Shown piece by piece: positions 1 through 10,300 of a stretch of 64,000 nucleotides of DNA. The stretch comes from Acidobacteriaceae bacterium. GTDB lineage: Bacteria > Acidobacteriota > Terriglobia > Terriglobales > Acidobacteriaceae. Location: contig PLSM01000182.1 of NCBI GenBank assembly GCA_003165075.1, positions 108,446-172,445 on the forward strand. The letters are read 5' to 3'. The notes below the pieces were generated by a model. That model searched no databases and was not told the DNA's origin. It saw nothing but the letters and a program-made list of their open reading frames with translations. The translations under genes and the position numbers were made by a program. Position 1 is the first letter of the stretch. Every line of letters begins with the position of its first letter.

Positions 1-322
1 GGCCAAATCGATCGCTTAATTCGTGGACCATTAAGCCTGCTAAGAATAGATCTTCACTCGAAGCTTTAGACGGAACGACAACCACCACTTCATTGTCGAG
101 AATGAAGCCGCCGCCAGAACTCGACACCTCTTGTGGCTCAGGAAAGATGGAAGATGGGGGCGTCGTGGTTGTTGCGCTGCGCAAAGGATTGCCTTGGCCG
201 GACACCATGTAAGATGCCGCTACGGGTTCAACATGAAGGATCGCGTCGCGGGCGGCGGCCGTGCGGCCCACTGCGGCTCCCACTACTCCATGCAGGAATT
301 CCCGGCGTGTTAGATCTTTCAT
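1..322 (-). CDS. Exported hexosaminidase-type glycoside hydrolase, N-terminal part (cut by window edge)
   Basis: The reading frame starts at an ATG at 322 with an AGGAGG-type ribosome binding site at about 331-336 and runs off the left edge. The first residues carry a twin-arginine pair (TRREFLHG) and an alanine-rich stretch, so Tat export is likely. Around residues 75-105 the sequence has a hydrophobic strand (VVVVVPSKAS) followed by a helix ending MVHELSDRFG. This pattern is typical of the small alpha/beta domain that precedes the catalytic barrel in GH20 hexosaminidases and GH67-type enzymes (Glyco_hydro_20b). The catalytic part lies outside the window, so the exact activity is unknown. 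It is the last visible gene of a minus-strand series with the two propellers and the GH20-like barrel upstream. Confidence 0.6.
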   Translation of the reverse strand, partial: MKDLTRREFLHGVVGAAVGRTAAARDAILHVEPVAASYMVSGQGNPLRSATTTTPPSSIFPEPQEVSSSGGGFILDNEVVVVVPSKASSEDLFLAGLMVHELSDRFG

Positions 323-554
323 AAGGGACACCTCCTACAAGCGCTTTCGATAAGATCAAAGACCCATGCCATGATGATTGAAAGTGCCTGTCCGCGCAAA
401 TGTCGGCAGGGCTCTCAAACATTCCGAGCGGGACATGGAACTCAGCTAGCAGCGTCGTTGGCTACCCATTCGTAGACACGGAAGATCCATCATCGCCATG
501 ATAGGACCTTCGCAGCCTATATGAATCACTTCCCTCTCGAATTCGGATAAGGCC

Positions 555-2876
555 TTAGCGAGGCACGGCGATAGGAACGCGGGATTGGTCGGCCTCGAGC
601 GGGTTATCGGCACCTGCGGCAGGTCCGTGCCAGACTCCGCCGCCGTATGTGGTGATGTAGATTTGCGTCGGGTCGTTGGGATCCAGGATGACGCGGTGGC
701 CCCATTTGAAGTCGTAGCCTTTGATGCGTGCCCAATGGGCGCCGCGGTCGGTAGAGCGATAGGCTGCAGCGTCAAAGCCCGTGATGTAAAGCGTGTCGGG
801 GTTTCGCGAATCGATAGTCAGGTCGTAGACATGCTGCGATTGCGTAAAGATGACTTGCCATGTTTGGCCACCGTCATCGGATGCGAAGACGCCGCCGTTC
901 CAATCAGCGTCTTCCCCTTCCTGTCCCCATGCGGTGAGATAGAGTCGCTTCGGATTGCGTGGGTCGACCTCAAGACCGGTGGGGCCGGTGACGCCTGCGG
1001 GGAGATCCATGCGCTGCCAGTGATCCGCCTTGTCCGTCGAACGGTAAAGTGCTCCGGCGCCGGATGCTGAGCGGTCTTTGCCTTCGCTGCGGCGAGAAAC
1101 GACGAGATAGAGAGACCCATCCTGGGAGAGCGAGATGCGCCAGGCAAACGGTTGCTCGCCGGCAATGCCGTTGTTCTTCTCAGTCCAGGTGCGACCGCTG
1201 TCGGTGGACTTGTAGACACCGCGACCAAAGGCGCAGGCGTAGAGCGTGCGATTGCTCTGGGGGCTGGAGGGATCGAGGAGGATGTGGGTGATGGAATCGG
1301 ATGGAAGGCCCGAGCCGCTCGGTTGCCAATGGTTACCGCCATCTGTTGAGACGGCGACGCCGCCGGTAAAATGCTGCGTACTGCGACCTCTCCACATCTT
1401 GGGGCGCGGGAGATCGTGGGTGCCACTAAACGCTCCCCACAGAAGGCCGCGCCGGGCAGGATCGAAGGCCAACCAATAAGTGGTGTTACGCCAATCTTCG
1501 GGGATGCCATCGGTGCTGCTTCGCCAGGATTGTCCGCCATCCATGCTTTGGAACAGGCCCATATCGGTATTGTCCATATAGATGTGTCGCAAATCGAAGG
1601 GGTCGAACTGCACGCCGTAGTTGGTGGTTACATCGAGGCCGCGAGAGGTCCAACTGTCGTCGCGGACTCGCTTGGAATTCATCTCCTGCCAGGTTGCGCC
1701 ACCGTCGAGGGTGCGGTAGGTACGAAACAGGTCGCTCGCGTACGCCACGCCGGGATTGGTGGGCGCGGCACCCAGACTATACGGAGTGTCGAACCAAATG
1801 TTGTCGTTGCCCTGCGAGGCGCGCTCTTCTATCCAGGTTCCGCTCAAGTTGTCAGCGGCGTGGTTCGATTCTTTGAAGACGATCTTCCACGTTTGGCCGG
1901 CGTCAATTGTCTTGGCGATGCCGTTGAACAAGTTCTCCTTGCCCTCGCCGAGTTGAAGGCCGCGGAAGCCGACATACGCCACCTTCGGGTGACCCTCGCT
2001 GGTGGCGATGGCCTCAAACTTGCCTGCCGTCTGTTGGAGCGTAGGTGTGATTGCTTTGAAGTGCCGGCCGGAATCCTGGGAGAGGTAGACCTTTCCGTCC
2101 TTACTGGTTGCATAGATCCAGATCGCATCGCCGGACCGCCCCGCGCTGGCTGCTCTGAAGGCGGTTGGGATACTGCCTGCCTCGGTGATGTTTCCATCGG
2201 GAGCGATGCGATAGGTAATAGAGCCGGATAGGGCTACGAGGCCGGCGCCCCGCGCAGCGAGGAGAAGGACACGCTGACGCAAACTAGCCATGCGACTCCA
2301 CGAGATGCCGCTGTCCGCAGAAGAGACGATCACAGCGGGCTGACCTTTCTGTTGAAAAGCAAGAAAAAGATGCTCCTGGCCCATGTGGCTATCTTGCTGG
2401 GGAGCGATGGCAATGGCGGAGATATCTCCGCCGGGGTAGGCTGGATCGCTTGAGGTCAGGCTGTAGTCCGAGTGGTCGCCGAGTTGATGCTCGATGGTGT
2501 AGCGGCCGGAGCTGGGGAAGATCATCTTCCAAGTTCGCCCTGAGTCGCTGCTGCGCCACAGAGCCCCATTTCCGGCATAGATCACCTGCGGCTGGACAGG
2601 ATCAAAGGCGAGGACATCGATGCCGCCGCGGAGATTGAACATGTGCCATGACAGGCCGTTGTCGCTGGTCACATAGCCGCCGGTCATATCGCAGTGCTCA
2701 ACGACAAGCCGGGAATCGTGGGGGCTGATGGTTGGGCCAATCGTGGTGCCACCCCCACCGGGCCCGATCACCTTCCAGCCGTTCGCGGCCGGTTTTTGCG
2801 CGGTGCCGATAAGTGTGGAGAAGACGAGTAGGATCGCGAACCCTAACCTATGCCTGACACCATTATTCGACGACAT
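555..2876 (-). CDS. Exported Asp-box beta-propeller protein (sialidase/GH74-like fold), copy 1
   Basis: A 773-residue protein. I place the start at the ATG at 2876 because AGAGGGGTG lies directly upstream and a signal peptide ending near IGTAQ follows. The body is built from about ten Asp-box (BNR) motifs such as SSDSGRTW, STDGGNHW and STDSGRTW, the hallmark of sialidase/VPS10/GH74 propellers. The N-terminal GPGGGGT segment is shared with its paralogue at 4786-7164; long stretches are nearly identical and the gene order suggests duplication. Proteins of this type bind or cleave polysaccharides outside the cytoplasm. I cannot confirm the GH74 catalytic aspartates, so a non-enzymatic binding role is possible. 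It lies 77 bp downstream of the GH20-like gene, probably in one operon. Confidence 0.8.
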   Translation of the reverse strand: MSSNNGVRHRLGFAILLVFSTLIGTAQKPAANGWKVIGPGGGGTTIGPTISPHDSRLVVEHCDMTGGYVTSDNGLSWHMFNLRGGIDVLAFDPVQPQVIYAGNGALWRSSDSGRTWKMIFPSSGRYTIEHQLGDHSDYSLTSSDPAYPGGDISAIAIAPQQDSHMGQEHLFLAFQQKGQPAVIVSSADSGISWSRMASLRQRVLLLAARGAGLVALSGSITYRIAPDGNITEAGSIPTAFRAASAGRSGDAIWIYATSKDGKVYLSQDSGRHFKAITPTLQQTAGKFEAIATSEGHPKVAYVGFRGLQLGEGKENLFNGIAKTIDAGQTWKIVFKESNHAADNLSGTWIEERASQGNDNIWFDTPYSLGAAPTNPGVAYASDLFRTYRTLDGGATWQEMNSKRVRDDSWTSRGLDVTTNYGVQFDPFDLRHIYMDNTDMGLFQSMDGGQSWRSSTDGIPEDWRNTTYWLAFDPARRGLLWGAFSGTHDLPRPKMWRGRSTQHFTGGVAVSTDGGNHWQPSGSGLPSDSITHILLDPSSPQSNRTLYACAFGRGVYKSTDSGRTWTEKNNGIAGEQPFAWRISLSQDGSLYLVVSRRSEGKDRSASGAGALYRSTDKADHWQRMDLPAGVTGPTGLEVDPRNPKRLYLTAWGQEGEDADWNGGVFASDDGGQTWQVIFTQSQHVYDLTIDSRNPDTLYITGFDAAAYRSTDRGAHWARIKGYDFKWGHRVILDPNDPTQIYITTYGGGVWHGPAAGADNPLEADQSRVPIAVPR

Positions 2877-2953
2877 TTTCACCCCTCTTGCTTTCATGAC
2901 CTCGGATAGAATTTCGGCCCATGCGCCCAGATGTTGGCTCAATCGCTCCTCGT

Positions 2954-4687
2954 CTATGGGCGTTTCGAAACAAGATCTCCGAATGGCGCCAGGAGCTTGT
3001 ACTTACTCGACCACGTTGTGTACATGATCCCGGTAGCGTTTGGCGTGCTATCCATGGACTCCAGCCATCCTTCGGGATCCCTGAGGTCCTCGCCATCGTA
3101 ATAGGAACCCGCAATCGTCCGGAAGCCACGCGATGAGAAGAAGTCCAGACTCTCTCGCCGCTTATCGAAATACCAGAGAACGATACCCATATCCTTGGGA
3201 AGGTACTGCCAGGTGTTCTCCAGCGACCCATCCACAAGGTAGTACTGCCGGACCGAGTTGTGGTTGGGGTCGAACATGTCAGACCAAACAAAAACCTCGG
3301 CTTTGGGGTTCACTGCGCGCACCTGCTGATAGAGCCACTGCGTCATTTGGCCCAGAATCGCCGATGCTGCCATCTTCCTGTTTTGGCATGCCTCGCAGCG
3401 GTTAAACAGGCGAACTTCATCAACGTTCAGGAAGTAACGCTTCGGGGACAGGTACTTCTCGATCATGGGAAACTGTTCCTTCCATATCTCGTACGTCTGT
3501 GGCTCCGACGGGCAAGCGGAAACCTGATCGTTATAGATAGTAGTGCCGTGATAGTAGCTCACGCGCAATCGTGAGCCATTTTTGATACGGCCTCCTGGAA
3601 GCAAGTGAATGGAGGGCATTTCGTGGGTCCATTGGAAGTCGAGATTCGGATCGGTCACCGCCGCGAAATCGCGGCCTTCCTCGTGAACAGTACCTGTGGC
3701 CTCGTCGCGCACGGTGAGCGGGGTGCCTTTGCGGCGGACCACGTTCATAAGTCCTACTTCTTCGATCTCCACGTCGTCAACCCAGACCTTACCCTTTACA
3801 CCTTCGAAAACACCGAAGCTCAGGTCTATGCGGTCCGCATACCAACTATTGAATGCGGTGGTCACCTGTCTCCAGCCGGAGGTGGGAGCCGGAGCAGGCG
3901 GCTCGAATGGGCTCAGGTCGCGCCCATCGAGCGTGAACGACTTGATGCTGAACAGCGAAGCCGGCTCAGCGTCTTCCGTTTTTACCCATGCACTGACCCG
4001 ATAACACCGGTTGGGCGTGACACGAACCTGTTGCACCACTCGCGCGATGCCTGCCTTGGTGTCGCCGTAGTTCTCGATCCGCAGGGACGCTTTGCCGGAA
4101 TGAGAGACATTCGTATCGGCGAAGGTCTTCTTCCCCGGCTCATCCTGTTTGTCGAATGCGGTAAATCGGTCGCCCAGGAATTGTTCAAAGCCGCTGTTCT
4201 CGAGCTTTGCGGGCGAGTCCGCAATGAAGCGGGCTTCTCCATCCTTTACGACAAACAGAGCATCCTTGACCAGCATGCCCTCCGCGAGATTCTTGTTGTG
4301 ATCGAGGATGGCTCCGCCATAGCCGGTGTTGAATCCAGCAGGAATTATCTCGAGATGAAACTGATCGGCGATCGTTTTGACTTTGCGCAAGCGCTCCAGA
4401 TACTCCGGCGAGCCGAGGCTAATGCGGTCCATCCCCGACAAGACAATGGCTGTGAGGCCATGTTCCGATGCCGTTCGGGCAATTTCACGCACTTCGTCCA
4501 CGTGCTTGTCGGTATTGAAGGAGCGGCTGACATAAACCCACCGGTCAGGGTAGATCTTCGTCTTGCTCATTCCTTCCAGGCCTATGCGCGCATAAGCGCG
4601 TCCGCTGATTCCTGTTGCGAGCATCGTACCCGCTGCCAGTTTCACAAATGTTCGGCGGTCAGTTCCGGAGTTTGAGTCGCAAGTCAT
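2954..4687 (-). CDS. Tat-exported GH20-like TIM-barrel protein with inserted carbohydrate-binding jelly roll
   Basis: A 577-residue protein with a Tat-type signal (DRRTFVKLAAG). Residues about 45-150 form the first strands of a (beta/alpha)8 barrel (WVYVSRSFNTD, IVLSGMD, IIPAGF). Residues about 165-325 look like a CBM4/9-type jelly roll (ENSGFEQF, SGKASLRIEN, VWVDDVEIEEV). The barrel then resumes with YFLNVDEVRLF, whose Asp-Glu pair resembles the GH20 catalytic pair, and VFVWSDMFDP. It probably acts on amino-sugar-containing or related glycans in the periplasm. It sits between two paralogous propeller genes on the same strand with gaps of 77 and 98 bp, so all are probably co-transcribed. The GH20-like call is from motif shape only; another glycoside hydrolase family is possible. 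Confidence 0.65.
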   Translation of the reverse strand: MTCDSNSGTDRRTFVKLAAGTMLATGISGRAYARIGLEGMSKTKIYPDRWVYVSRSFNTDKHVDEVREIARTASEHGLTAIVLSGMDRISLGSPEYLERLRKVKTIADQFHLEIIPAGFNTGYGGAILDHNKNLAEGMLVKDALFVVKDGEARFIADSPAKLENSGFEQFLGDRFTAFDKQDEPGKKTFADTNVSHSGKASLRIENYGDTKAGIARVVQQVRVTPNRCYRVSAWVKTEDAEPASLFSIKSFTLDGRDLSPFEPPAPAPTSGWRQVTTAFNSWYADRIDLSFGVFEGVKGKVWVDDVEIEEVGLMNVVRRKGTPLTVRDEATGTVHEEGRDFAAVTDPNLDFQWTHEMPSIHLLPGGRIKNGSRLRVSYYHGTTIYNDQVSACPSEPQTYEIWKEQFPMIEKYLSPKRYFLNVDEVRLFNRCEACQNRKMAASAILGQMTQWLYQQVRAVNPKAEVFVWSDMFDPNHNSVRQYYLVDGSLENTWQYLPKDMGIVLWYFDKRRESLDFFSSRGFRTIAGSYYDGEDLRDPEGWLESMDSTPNATGIMYTTWSSKYKLLAPFGDLVSKRP

Positions 4688-4785
4688 AATTCACCCATTT
4701 CCATTTCTCAAACAGCTCTTGCGCAAAGTGTCTGCTGCAATGACGGCAATATCATCAATTTCAGTTCCCTGGCCACAACGATGTA

Positions 4786-7164
4786 CTAGCGGGCGACTGG
4801 AACTGGGGTTAGTACGGCCTCGGGCGGATTCGCGGCACCCACGGCCGGTCCGTGCCACACTCCGCCGCCGTAGGTCGTGATGTAAATCTGCGTAGAGTCA
4901 TTGGGGTCGAGGATGATGCGGTTGCCTTGCTTGAAGTCGTAGCCCTTGATGCGTGCCCAATGTGCGCCCCTATCGGCGGAGCGGTAGGCAGCAGTATCAG
5001 AGCCGGTGAAGTAAAGCGTGTCAGGATGGTGGGGATCGATTGTCAGGTCATAGACGTGCTGCAATTCCGTGAAGAGCGCTTGCCATGTCTTGCCGCCGTT
5101 ATCTGAGGTGAAGACGCCGCCGTTTTGATCGGCAATCTCTCCCATCTGTCCCCATGCAGTGAGGTAAAGGCGCAGGGGATTGCGCGGGTCGATCTCCAGG
5201 CCAGTGGGACCGGTGACGCCTGTGGGGAGCTCAATACGCTGCCAGTGTTCAGCTTTGTCCGTCGAGCGGTAGAGCGCTCCGGCGCCGGACACTGAGCGGT
5301 CTTTGCCCTCGCTGCGGCGAGAGACGACAACGTAGAGAGACCCGTCTTGGGAGGGGGTGATGCGCCAGGCAAGAGGTTCTTTGCCGGCAATGCCCTTGTT
5401 CTTTTCCGACCACGCACGGCCATTGTCAGTCGACTTGTAAACACCGAGGCCAAAGGCGCAGGCGTACAGCGTGCGGTTGCCGGCGGGACTGGAAGGGTCA
5501 AGGAGGATGTGAGTGATAGAGTGCGTTGGGATACCGCTATTACTCGGCTGCCAGTGGTTGCCACCATCGGTTGAGACGGCGACGCCGCCAGTGAATTGCC
5601 CGGTGCCGCGACCTCGCCACATCTTGGGGTGGGGGAGATCGTGGGTACCGCTAAAGGCTCCCCACATGAGACCACGGTGGGCGGGGTCGAAAGCGAGCCA
5701 GTAGGTGGTGTTGCGCCAGTCCTCGGGGATGCCGTCGGAAGTGCTTCGCCAGGCTTGGCCGCCATTCGTGCTCTGGAAGAGACCAATGTCGGTGTTATCG
5801 ATAAAGACATGCCGCGAATCGAAGGGGTCGAACTGCACCCCATAGTTGGTGGTTAAGTCGAAGCCACGGGAAGTCCAACTGCCGTCGTCGAGTCTCTTCG
5901 AATTCATCCCCTGCCATGTTGTTCCGCCATCAAGGGTGCGATAGGTGCGGAAGAGGTCAGTTGCGTAGGCAACATCAGGGTTGGTGGGTGCAACACCTAG
6001 AAAGTCAGGCGCGTCGAACCAGATTGATGTTCCGCTCTGTCGAGCGCGCTGCTCGACCCAGGTCCCCTGCAGGTTGGCGGCGGGTTGGTTCGATTCCTTG
6101 AAGACGATCTTCCACGTTTGGCCGGCGTCTGTTGTCTTGGCGATACCGTTGAACAAGTTCTCCTTGCCCTCGCCGCGTTGAAGGCCGCGGAAGCCGACAT
6201 ACGCCACCTTTGGGTAGCGCTCGCTGGTGGCGATGGCTTCGAACTGGCCTGCCGTCTGTTGGAGTCCAGGCGTGACCGATTCAAAATGCCGGCCGGAATC
6301 CCGGGAGAGATAGACCTTTCCGTCTTGGCCCGTTGCATAGATCCAGACCGCATCGCCGGACCGTCCCGCGCTGGCTGCTCTGAAGGCGGTCGGGATACTG
6401 CCCAGTTCCGTGGTGTTTCCATCGGGAGTAATGCGATAGGCAGCAGAGCCGGATAGAGCGATCAGGCCGGAGTCCTGCGCGGTGAGGAGTAGGACGCGCT
6501 GGGGCAAAATCGCCAGGCGGCTCCACGAGATGCCGTTGTCCGCAGAGGAGACAATCACAGCTTTATCGGGAAGATCTTCGCCCGCATCAAGGACGGAGTG
6601 ACCTCTCGGCTGAAAAGAAAGATAGAGGTGTCCATCGTTCGCCTGGCGATTTTTTTGATCGCTTCGAGGTGAGATGGCAATGACGGAGATGTCTCCGCCG
6701 GGGTAGGCTGGATCGCTTGAGGTCAGGCTGTAGTTGGCGCGATCACCGATAAGATGCTCGACGGTGTTGCGGGCTGGGTTGGGAAAGACCATCTTCCAGG
6801 TACGCCCAAAGTCATTGCTGCGCCAGAGGGCGGCGTTCGCGGCGTAGATTACTCGCGGGTTTATCGGGTCGAAGGCGAAGGCAGCGATCTGCTCCCGAAG
6901 ATTGAACATGTTCCAGGACAGGCCATTGTCACGGGTGACGTAATCGCCGGTCATGTCGGAAGCCTCCACGACAAGCCGGGAATTGTGCGGGCTGATTGTG
7001 GGGTGATAAGTGGTTCCGCCTCCGCCAGGACCGATCCTTTGCCAACGATTCGCGCCTGGGACCTGGGCAAGGCTGGCGAGTGTGGTGATACTCAGCAGGA
7101 TTGCGCAACCCAGCGTTGGTCTTATATATAGATCCGGCCTCGTCTGCAATGTGCTCGTATTCAT
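4786..7164 (-). CDS. Exported Asp-box beta-propeller protein (sialidase/GH74-like fold), copy 2
   Basis: A 792-residue protein, the paralogue of the gene at 555-2876. It starts at the ATG at 7164, preceded by GGGAAGCT. An N-terminal hydrophobic segment (LGCAILLSITTLASLAQ) is a likely signal peptide. Asp-box motifs recur throughout (STDGGNHW, STDNGRAW, SADRGAHW). Compared with copy 1 it has about 10 extra residues near residue 200 (HSVLDAGEDLPDKA). It is the first gene of the minus-strand series that continues through the GH20-like gene to copy 1 and the partial hydrolase at the left edge. It is divergent from the DUF5107/TPR gene. The likely role is extracytoplasmic glycan binding or cleavage; no catalytic residue was identified with certainty. 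Confidence 0.8.
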   Translation of the reverse strand: MNTSTLQTRPDLYIRPTLGCAILLSITTLASLAQVPGANRWQRIGPGGGGTTYHPTISPHNSRLVVEASDMTGDYVTRDNGLSWNMFNLREQIAAFAFDPINPRVIYAANAALWRSNDFGRTWKMVFPNPARNTVEHLIGDRANYSLTSSDPAYPGGDISVIAISPRSDQKNRQANDGHLYLSFQPRGHSVLDAGEDLPDKAVIVSSADNGISWSRLAILPQRVLLLTAQDSGLIALSGSAAYRITPDGNTTELGSIPTAFRAASAGRSGDAVWIYATGQDGKVYLSRDSGRHFESVTPGLQQTAGQFEAIATSERYPKVAYVGFRGLQRGEGKENLFNGIAKTTDAGQTWKIVFKESNQPAANLQGTWVEQRARQSGTSIWFDAPDFLGVAPTNPDVAYATDLFRTYRTLDGGTTWQGMNSKRLDDGSWTSRGFDLTTNYGVQFDPFDSRHVFIDNTDIGLFQSTNGGQAWRSTSDGIPEDWRNTTYWLAFDPAHRGLMWGAFSGTHDLPHPKMWRGRGTGQFTGGVAVSTDGGNHWQPSNSGIPTHSITHILLDPSSPAGNRTLYACAFGLGVYKSTDNGRAWSEKNKGIAGKEPLAWRITPSQDGSLYVVVSRRSEGKDRSVSGAGALYRSTDKAEHWQRIELPTGVTGPTGLEIDPRNPLRLYLTAWGQMGEIADQNGGVFTSDNGGKTWQALFTELQHVYDLTIDPHHPDTLYFTGSDTAAYRSADRGAHWARIKGYDFKQGNRIILDPNDSTQIYITTYGGGVWHGPAVGAANPPEAVLTPVPVAR

Positions 7165-7391
7165 AGCTTCCCGCTAAACCGTTGGCCCATCTAGCCTGGA
7201 TTTTGATCTGGCCATTGCTTCAGAAGAATTGTACAAGTATGCGAAAGTTTATGCACACTAAACGATCATAAAAGAATGCTTCATTTCATGTATACTGGCA
7301 AAATAAAATACTGCGTTTGAGACGAAACGAACGTAGTAGCGCTCTATCGTTTGGGCACCGGCCCGAAGGCCGCGTAAGGAAGCGGGGATTT
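7165..7391. promoter_or_regulatory. Divergent intergenic region between propeller copy 2 and DUF5107 gene
   Basis: An AT-rich 227 bp region that must hold both divergent promoters. On plus, TATACT at 7291-7296 is a good -10 box but no convincing -35 is seen 16-18 bp before it. On minus, TACAAT (7228-7233) is a possible -10, again with a poor -35. CGTTT (7314-7318) and AAACG (7325-7329) form a short inverted repeat. These are weak, hand-read signals. Confidence 0.3.
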
Positions 7392-10300
7392 ATGAAGGTA
7401 CGGTCTTGCTTTGCCTTGTTGCTGGCATTCACAACCCTCTCCGCATTCAGCCAGCCTGTTGCGGCTCAGGTAAAGGTCTGGCAAGGCACGCTCACCTTGC
7501 CAACCTATGAAGAAGGCCAGCCCGACCCGAACCCGCCATTCGATACCTACCAGACCAACAGCTTCAACTATCCCTATACGCTGAGGACGAATCTGACTGG
7601 TGTGAAAGCCGACCATACGTGGCGTGCAGTATTCCTCGAGAACGAATATCTGAAATGCTCCGTGTTACCGGATATTGGCGGCCACCTATATACGTGCATC
7701 GACAAGATCAGCGGTCAGCCCATGTTTTATGCCAACCCTTCGATCAAGAAAGCGGAGATCGGATATCGCGGCGCGTGGGCTGCGTTTGGCATCGAATTCA
7801 ACTTCCCCATCTCGCATAACTGGGTTTCCATGTCGCCCGTGGACTTTGCCTACGCTTCGCATGAGGACGGAAGCGCGTCGGTTTGGGTGGGCAATATCGA
7901 TCGTCCGTACGGCATGCAATGGCAGGTGGAACTGGTGTTGAAGCCCGGTTCGACACTCCTTGAAGAGAGAGTGACCCTGTACAACCGCAGCGACGTTCGC
8001 CATCGTTATTATTGGTGGAACAATGCCGGCATCCAGGTGTGGGATGATTCACACGTCGAATATCCCATGCGCTTTGTCGCGGCGCACGGGTTCACTGACG
8101 TCAATCCGTGGCCGGTCGACGCGCAGGGTAGAGACCTGAGCGTGATAAAGAATCAAACGGATGGGCCAGTTTCGTTCTTCGTGCATGGAAGTCATGAGCC
8201 GTTCATGGGCATCTGGAATCCGCATACTCAAACTGGAATTGTTCATTATGCGGAGTATCGGGACCTGCCAGGGAAGAAGATCTGGTCATGGGGTGTCGAT
8301 CAGCCCGATCTTGACTGGCGCACGGCGCTCTCCGACAACAACAGCGCCTATGTTGAAGTGCAGGCGGGGCTCTTCCGCAACCAGGAGACGTATGCGTTTT
8401 TGGAACCTGGGCAGACCATTCGCTTTAGCGAATTCTGGATGCCCGTGCGTGGGACCGGTGGAATTTCGCGGGCAAATGAGATTGGCGTGGTCTATTTCGA
8501 TGCACATGGATCCGATGTAGCAGTAACGTTGAATGTGAATGAGCGTTTCCCAGGGGCGCAGATTTCGCTGACGCAGAATGGAACTGCTCTCTGGACTGGA
8601 ACCACGGATCTGACGCCGGAGACAACATGGTCGCACTCTGTCGCAACCAATGAAGGGGCCGGGAAAGTAACTTTTGAGTTGAAAGACCGTGCGGGCCGCT
8701 CACTGCTAGGCCAAACCGATGGCCAATACGATTGGGACCCGGAATCGACAATCAAAACGGGGCGCCAGGAAGCGCTGCAATTTCCAGAGCCGGCCGCGCG
8801 GTCGGACGACGACTGGTTGCAGATCGGCAAGAATCAGGAGTTGGACGGGAAGGCCGTGCTCGCTCTTTCCACGTATAAGGACGCGCTTGCAAAGTATCCG
8901 CAAAGCCAGTCACTTGAAATTGCCGCAGGTAGAGTAGCTGCGTCTCTTCAACATTTTGAAGAGGCGGAGCGTTTGCTTGTGCAGGCGCAAAAGCGTGACA
9001 CGCCCAATTCACAGGTTGCCTATTACCTGGGAATTGCAGAGGAAGGCTTGGGACACACACGCGAGGCTCAAACATCGTATGAGATTGCTTTCCGTCAGGC
9101 CGATCTGCGCGGACCGGCTGCGATCAGTCTAGGAGAATTGCGGGCAAAGCAAGGAAACCTGGAAGGTGCGGCGTCTTTTTTGAAAGCGGCAGTGGCAGCG
9201 GAGCCGGCCAACTTCCGCGCGCAAGAGGAATTGGAATCTGTAGTGCGCGCGCTTGGTGATCGCGCTGAAGCAGACCATTTGGCGGATCTCGGATTGAGCG
9301 TGAATCCGTTGAGCGCCTTCTTGAAGGAAGATACGGGAAAGCCGGACATGCAATACCTGGCGGCGGATCCTTACCGGATACTTCGGGTGGCGGCCGAGTA
9401 TATGCAACTTGGACTCTATCAGAGGGCTCTGGACGTTCTGGATCGAACCTATCCTGCTGCGCCTGCTGACCAAAGTGAACCTGGATCGGTGCTTCCGCAA
9501 AAGCATCCACTGGTTCTCTACTACGCAGCGTACTGCAAACAGAAGCTCGGAACCGATGCACCGCAAAACTGGCGGGCAGCGTCTGAGCTCTCAACAAGCC
9601 TCGTGTTCCCATCTTCGGATACCGACCGGGTTGTGTTGGAGGCCGCGCTTGCCGCGAACGGCAATGACGCGACCGCCCATTACCTGCTGGGCACGCTGCT
9701 CTTTTCAAAAGGAATGACTGATGCGGGAATGGCCCATTGGAAGGAAGCGAAGCAGCTTGCTCCACATCTACAGGTTGTCGATGTCGATATGGGCAACGTG
9801 CTGTTGAAGGTGAAGGATAACCCTCAAGGCGCACTCACCGCATTCCGCGAGGGCGTTCGGAATGATCCGGAAAATGCGGAAGTATATGTTGGCCTGGATG
9901 AAGCAATGAGCGTAACTGGAGTTTCAGCGGGGGAGCGGGCAGCCGCCCTCTCCCAGTACCCTTCGGCTGACGCTGCGGATTCAAAGATGCCTGCCGACCT
10001 GGTCTATCAACTTGCGTTGACGCGCGCGGAGGCAGCGCAATACGAAAGTGGTCTCGCACTCTTTAAGGATCGATTCTTTCCCAGCGAAGAAGGGGGAACG
10101 ACATCGGGCCAAGTGTTATTCGAGGTCAAGTTGATGCAGGTTGAAGCGTGGGCCAAGGCTCACAACTGCACAGAGACTGAAGGTTTCATTGAGAACAAGC
10201 AGCCGGCGCTGAGCCTCGACGGAAGATCGGCGCGTGAATATGTGAAGCTCGCTGAAATCGCAAAAGGCTGCAATCGTGCGAAGGAGTCGGCGGATTTCCT

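Noticed and set aside
585..1070. Long plus-strand open frames opposite the first propeller gene
   Set aside because: They are antisense shadows of a gene with clear Asp-box motifs; they lack ribosome binding sites and known domains.
3605..4675. 356-codon plus-strand frame opposite the GH20-like gene
   Set aside because: The minus-strand product has a Tat signal and barrel motifs, while this frame has no recognisable domain; it is a codon-bias shadow.
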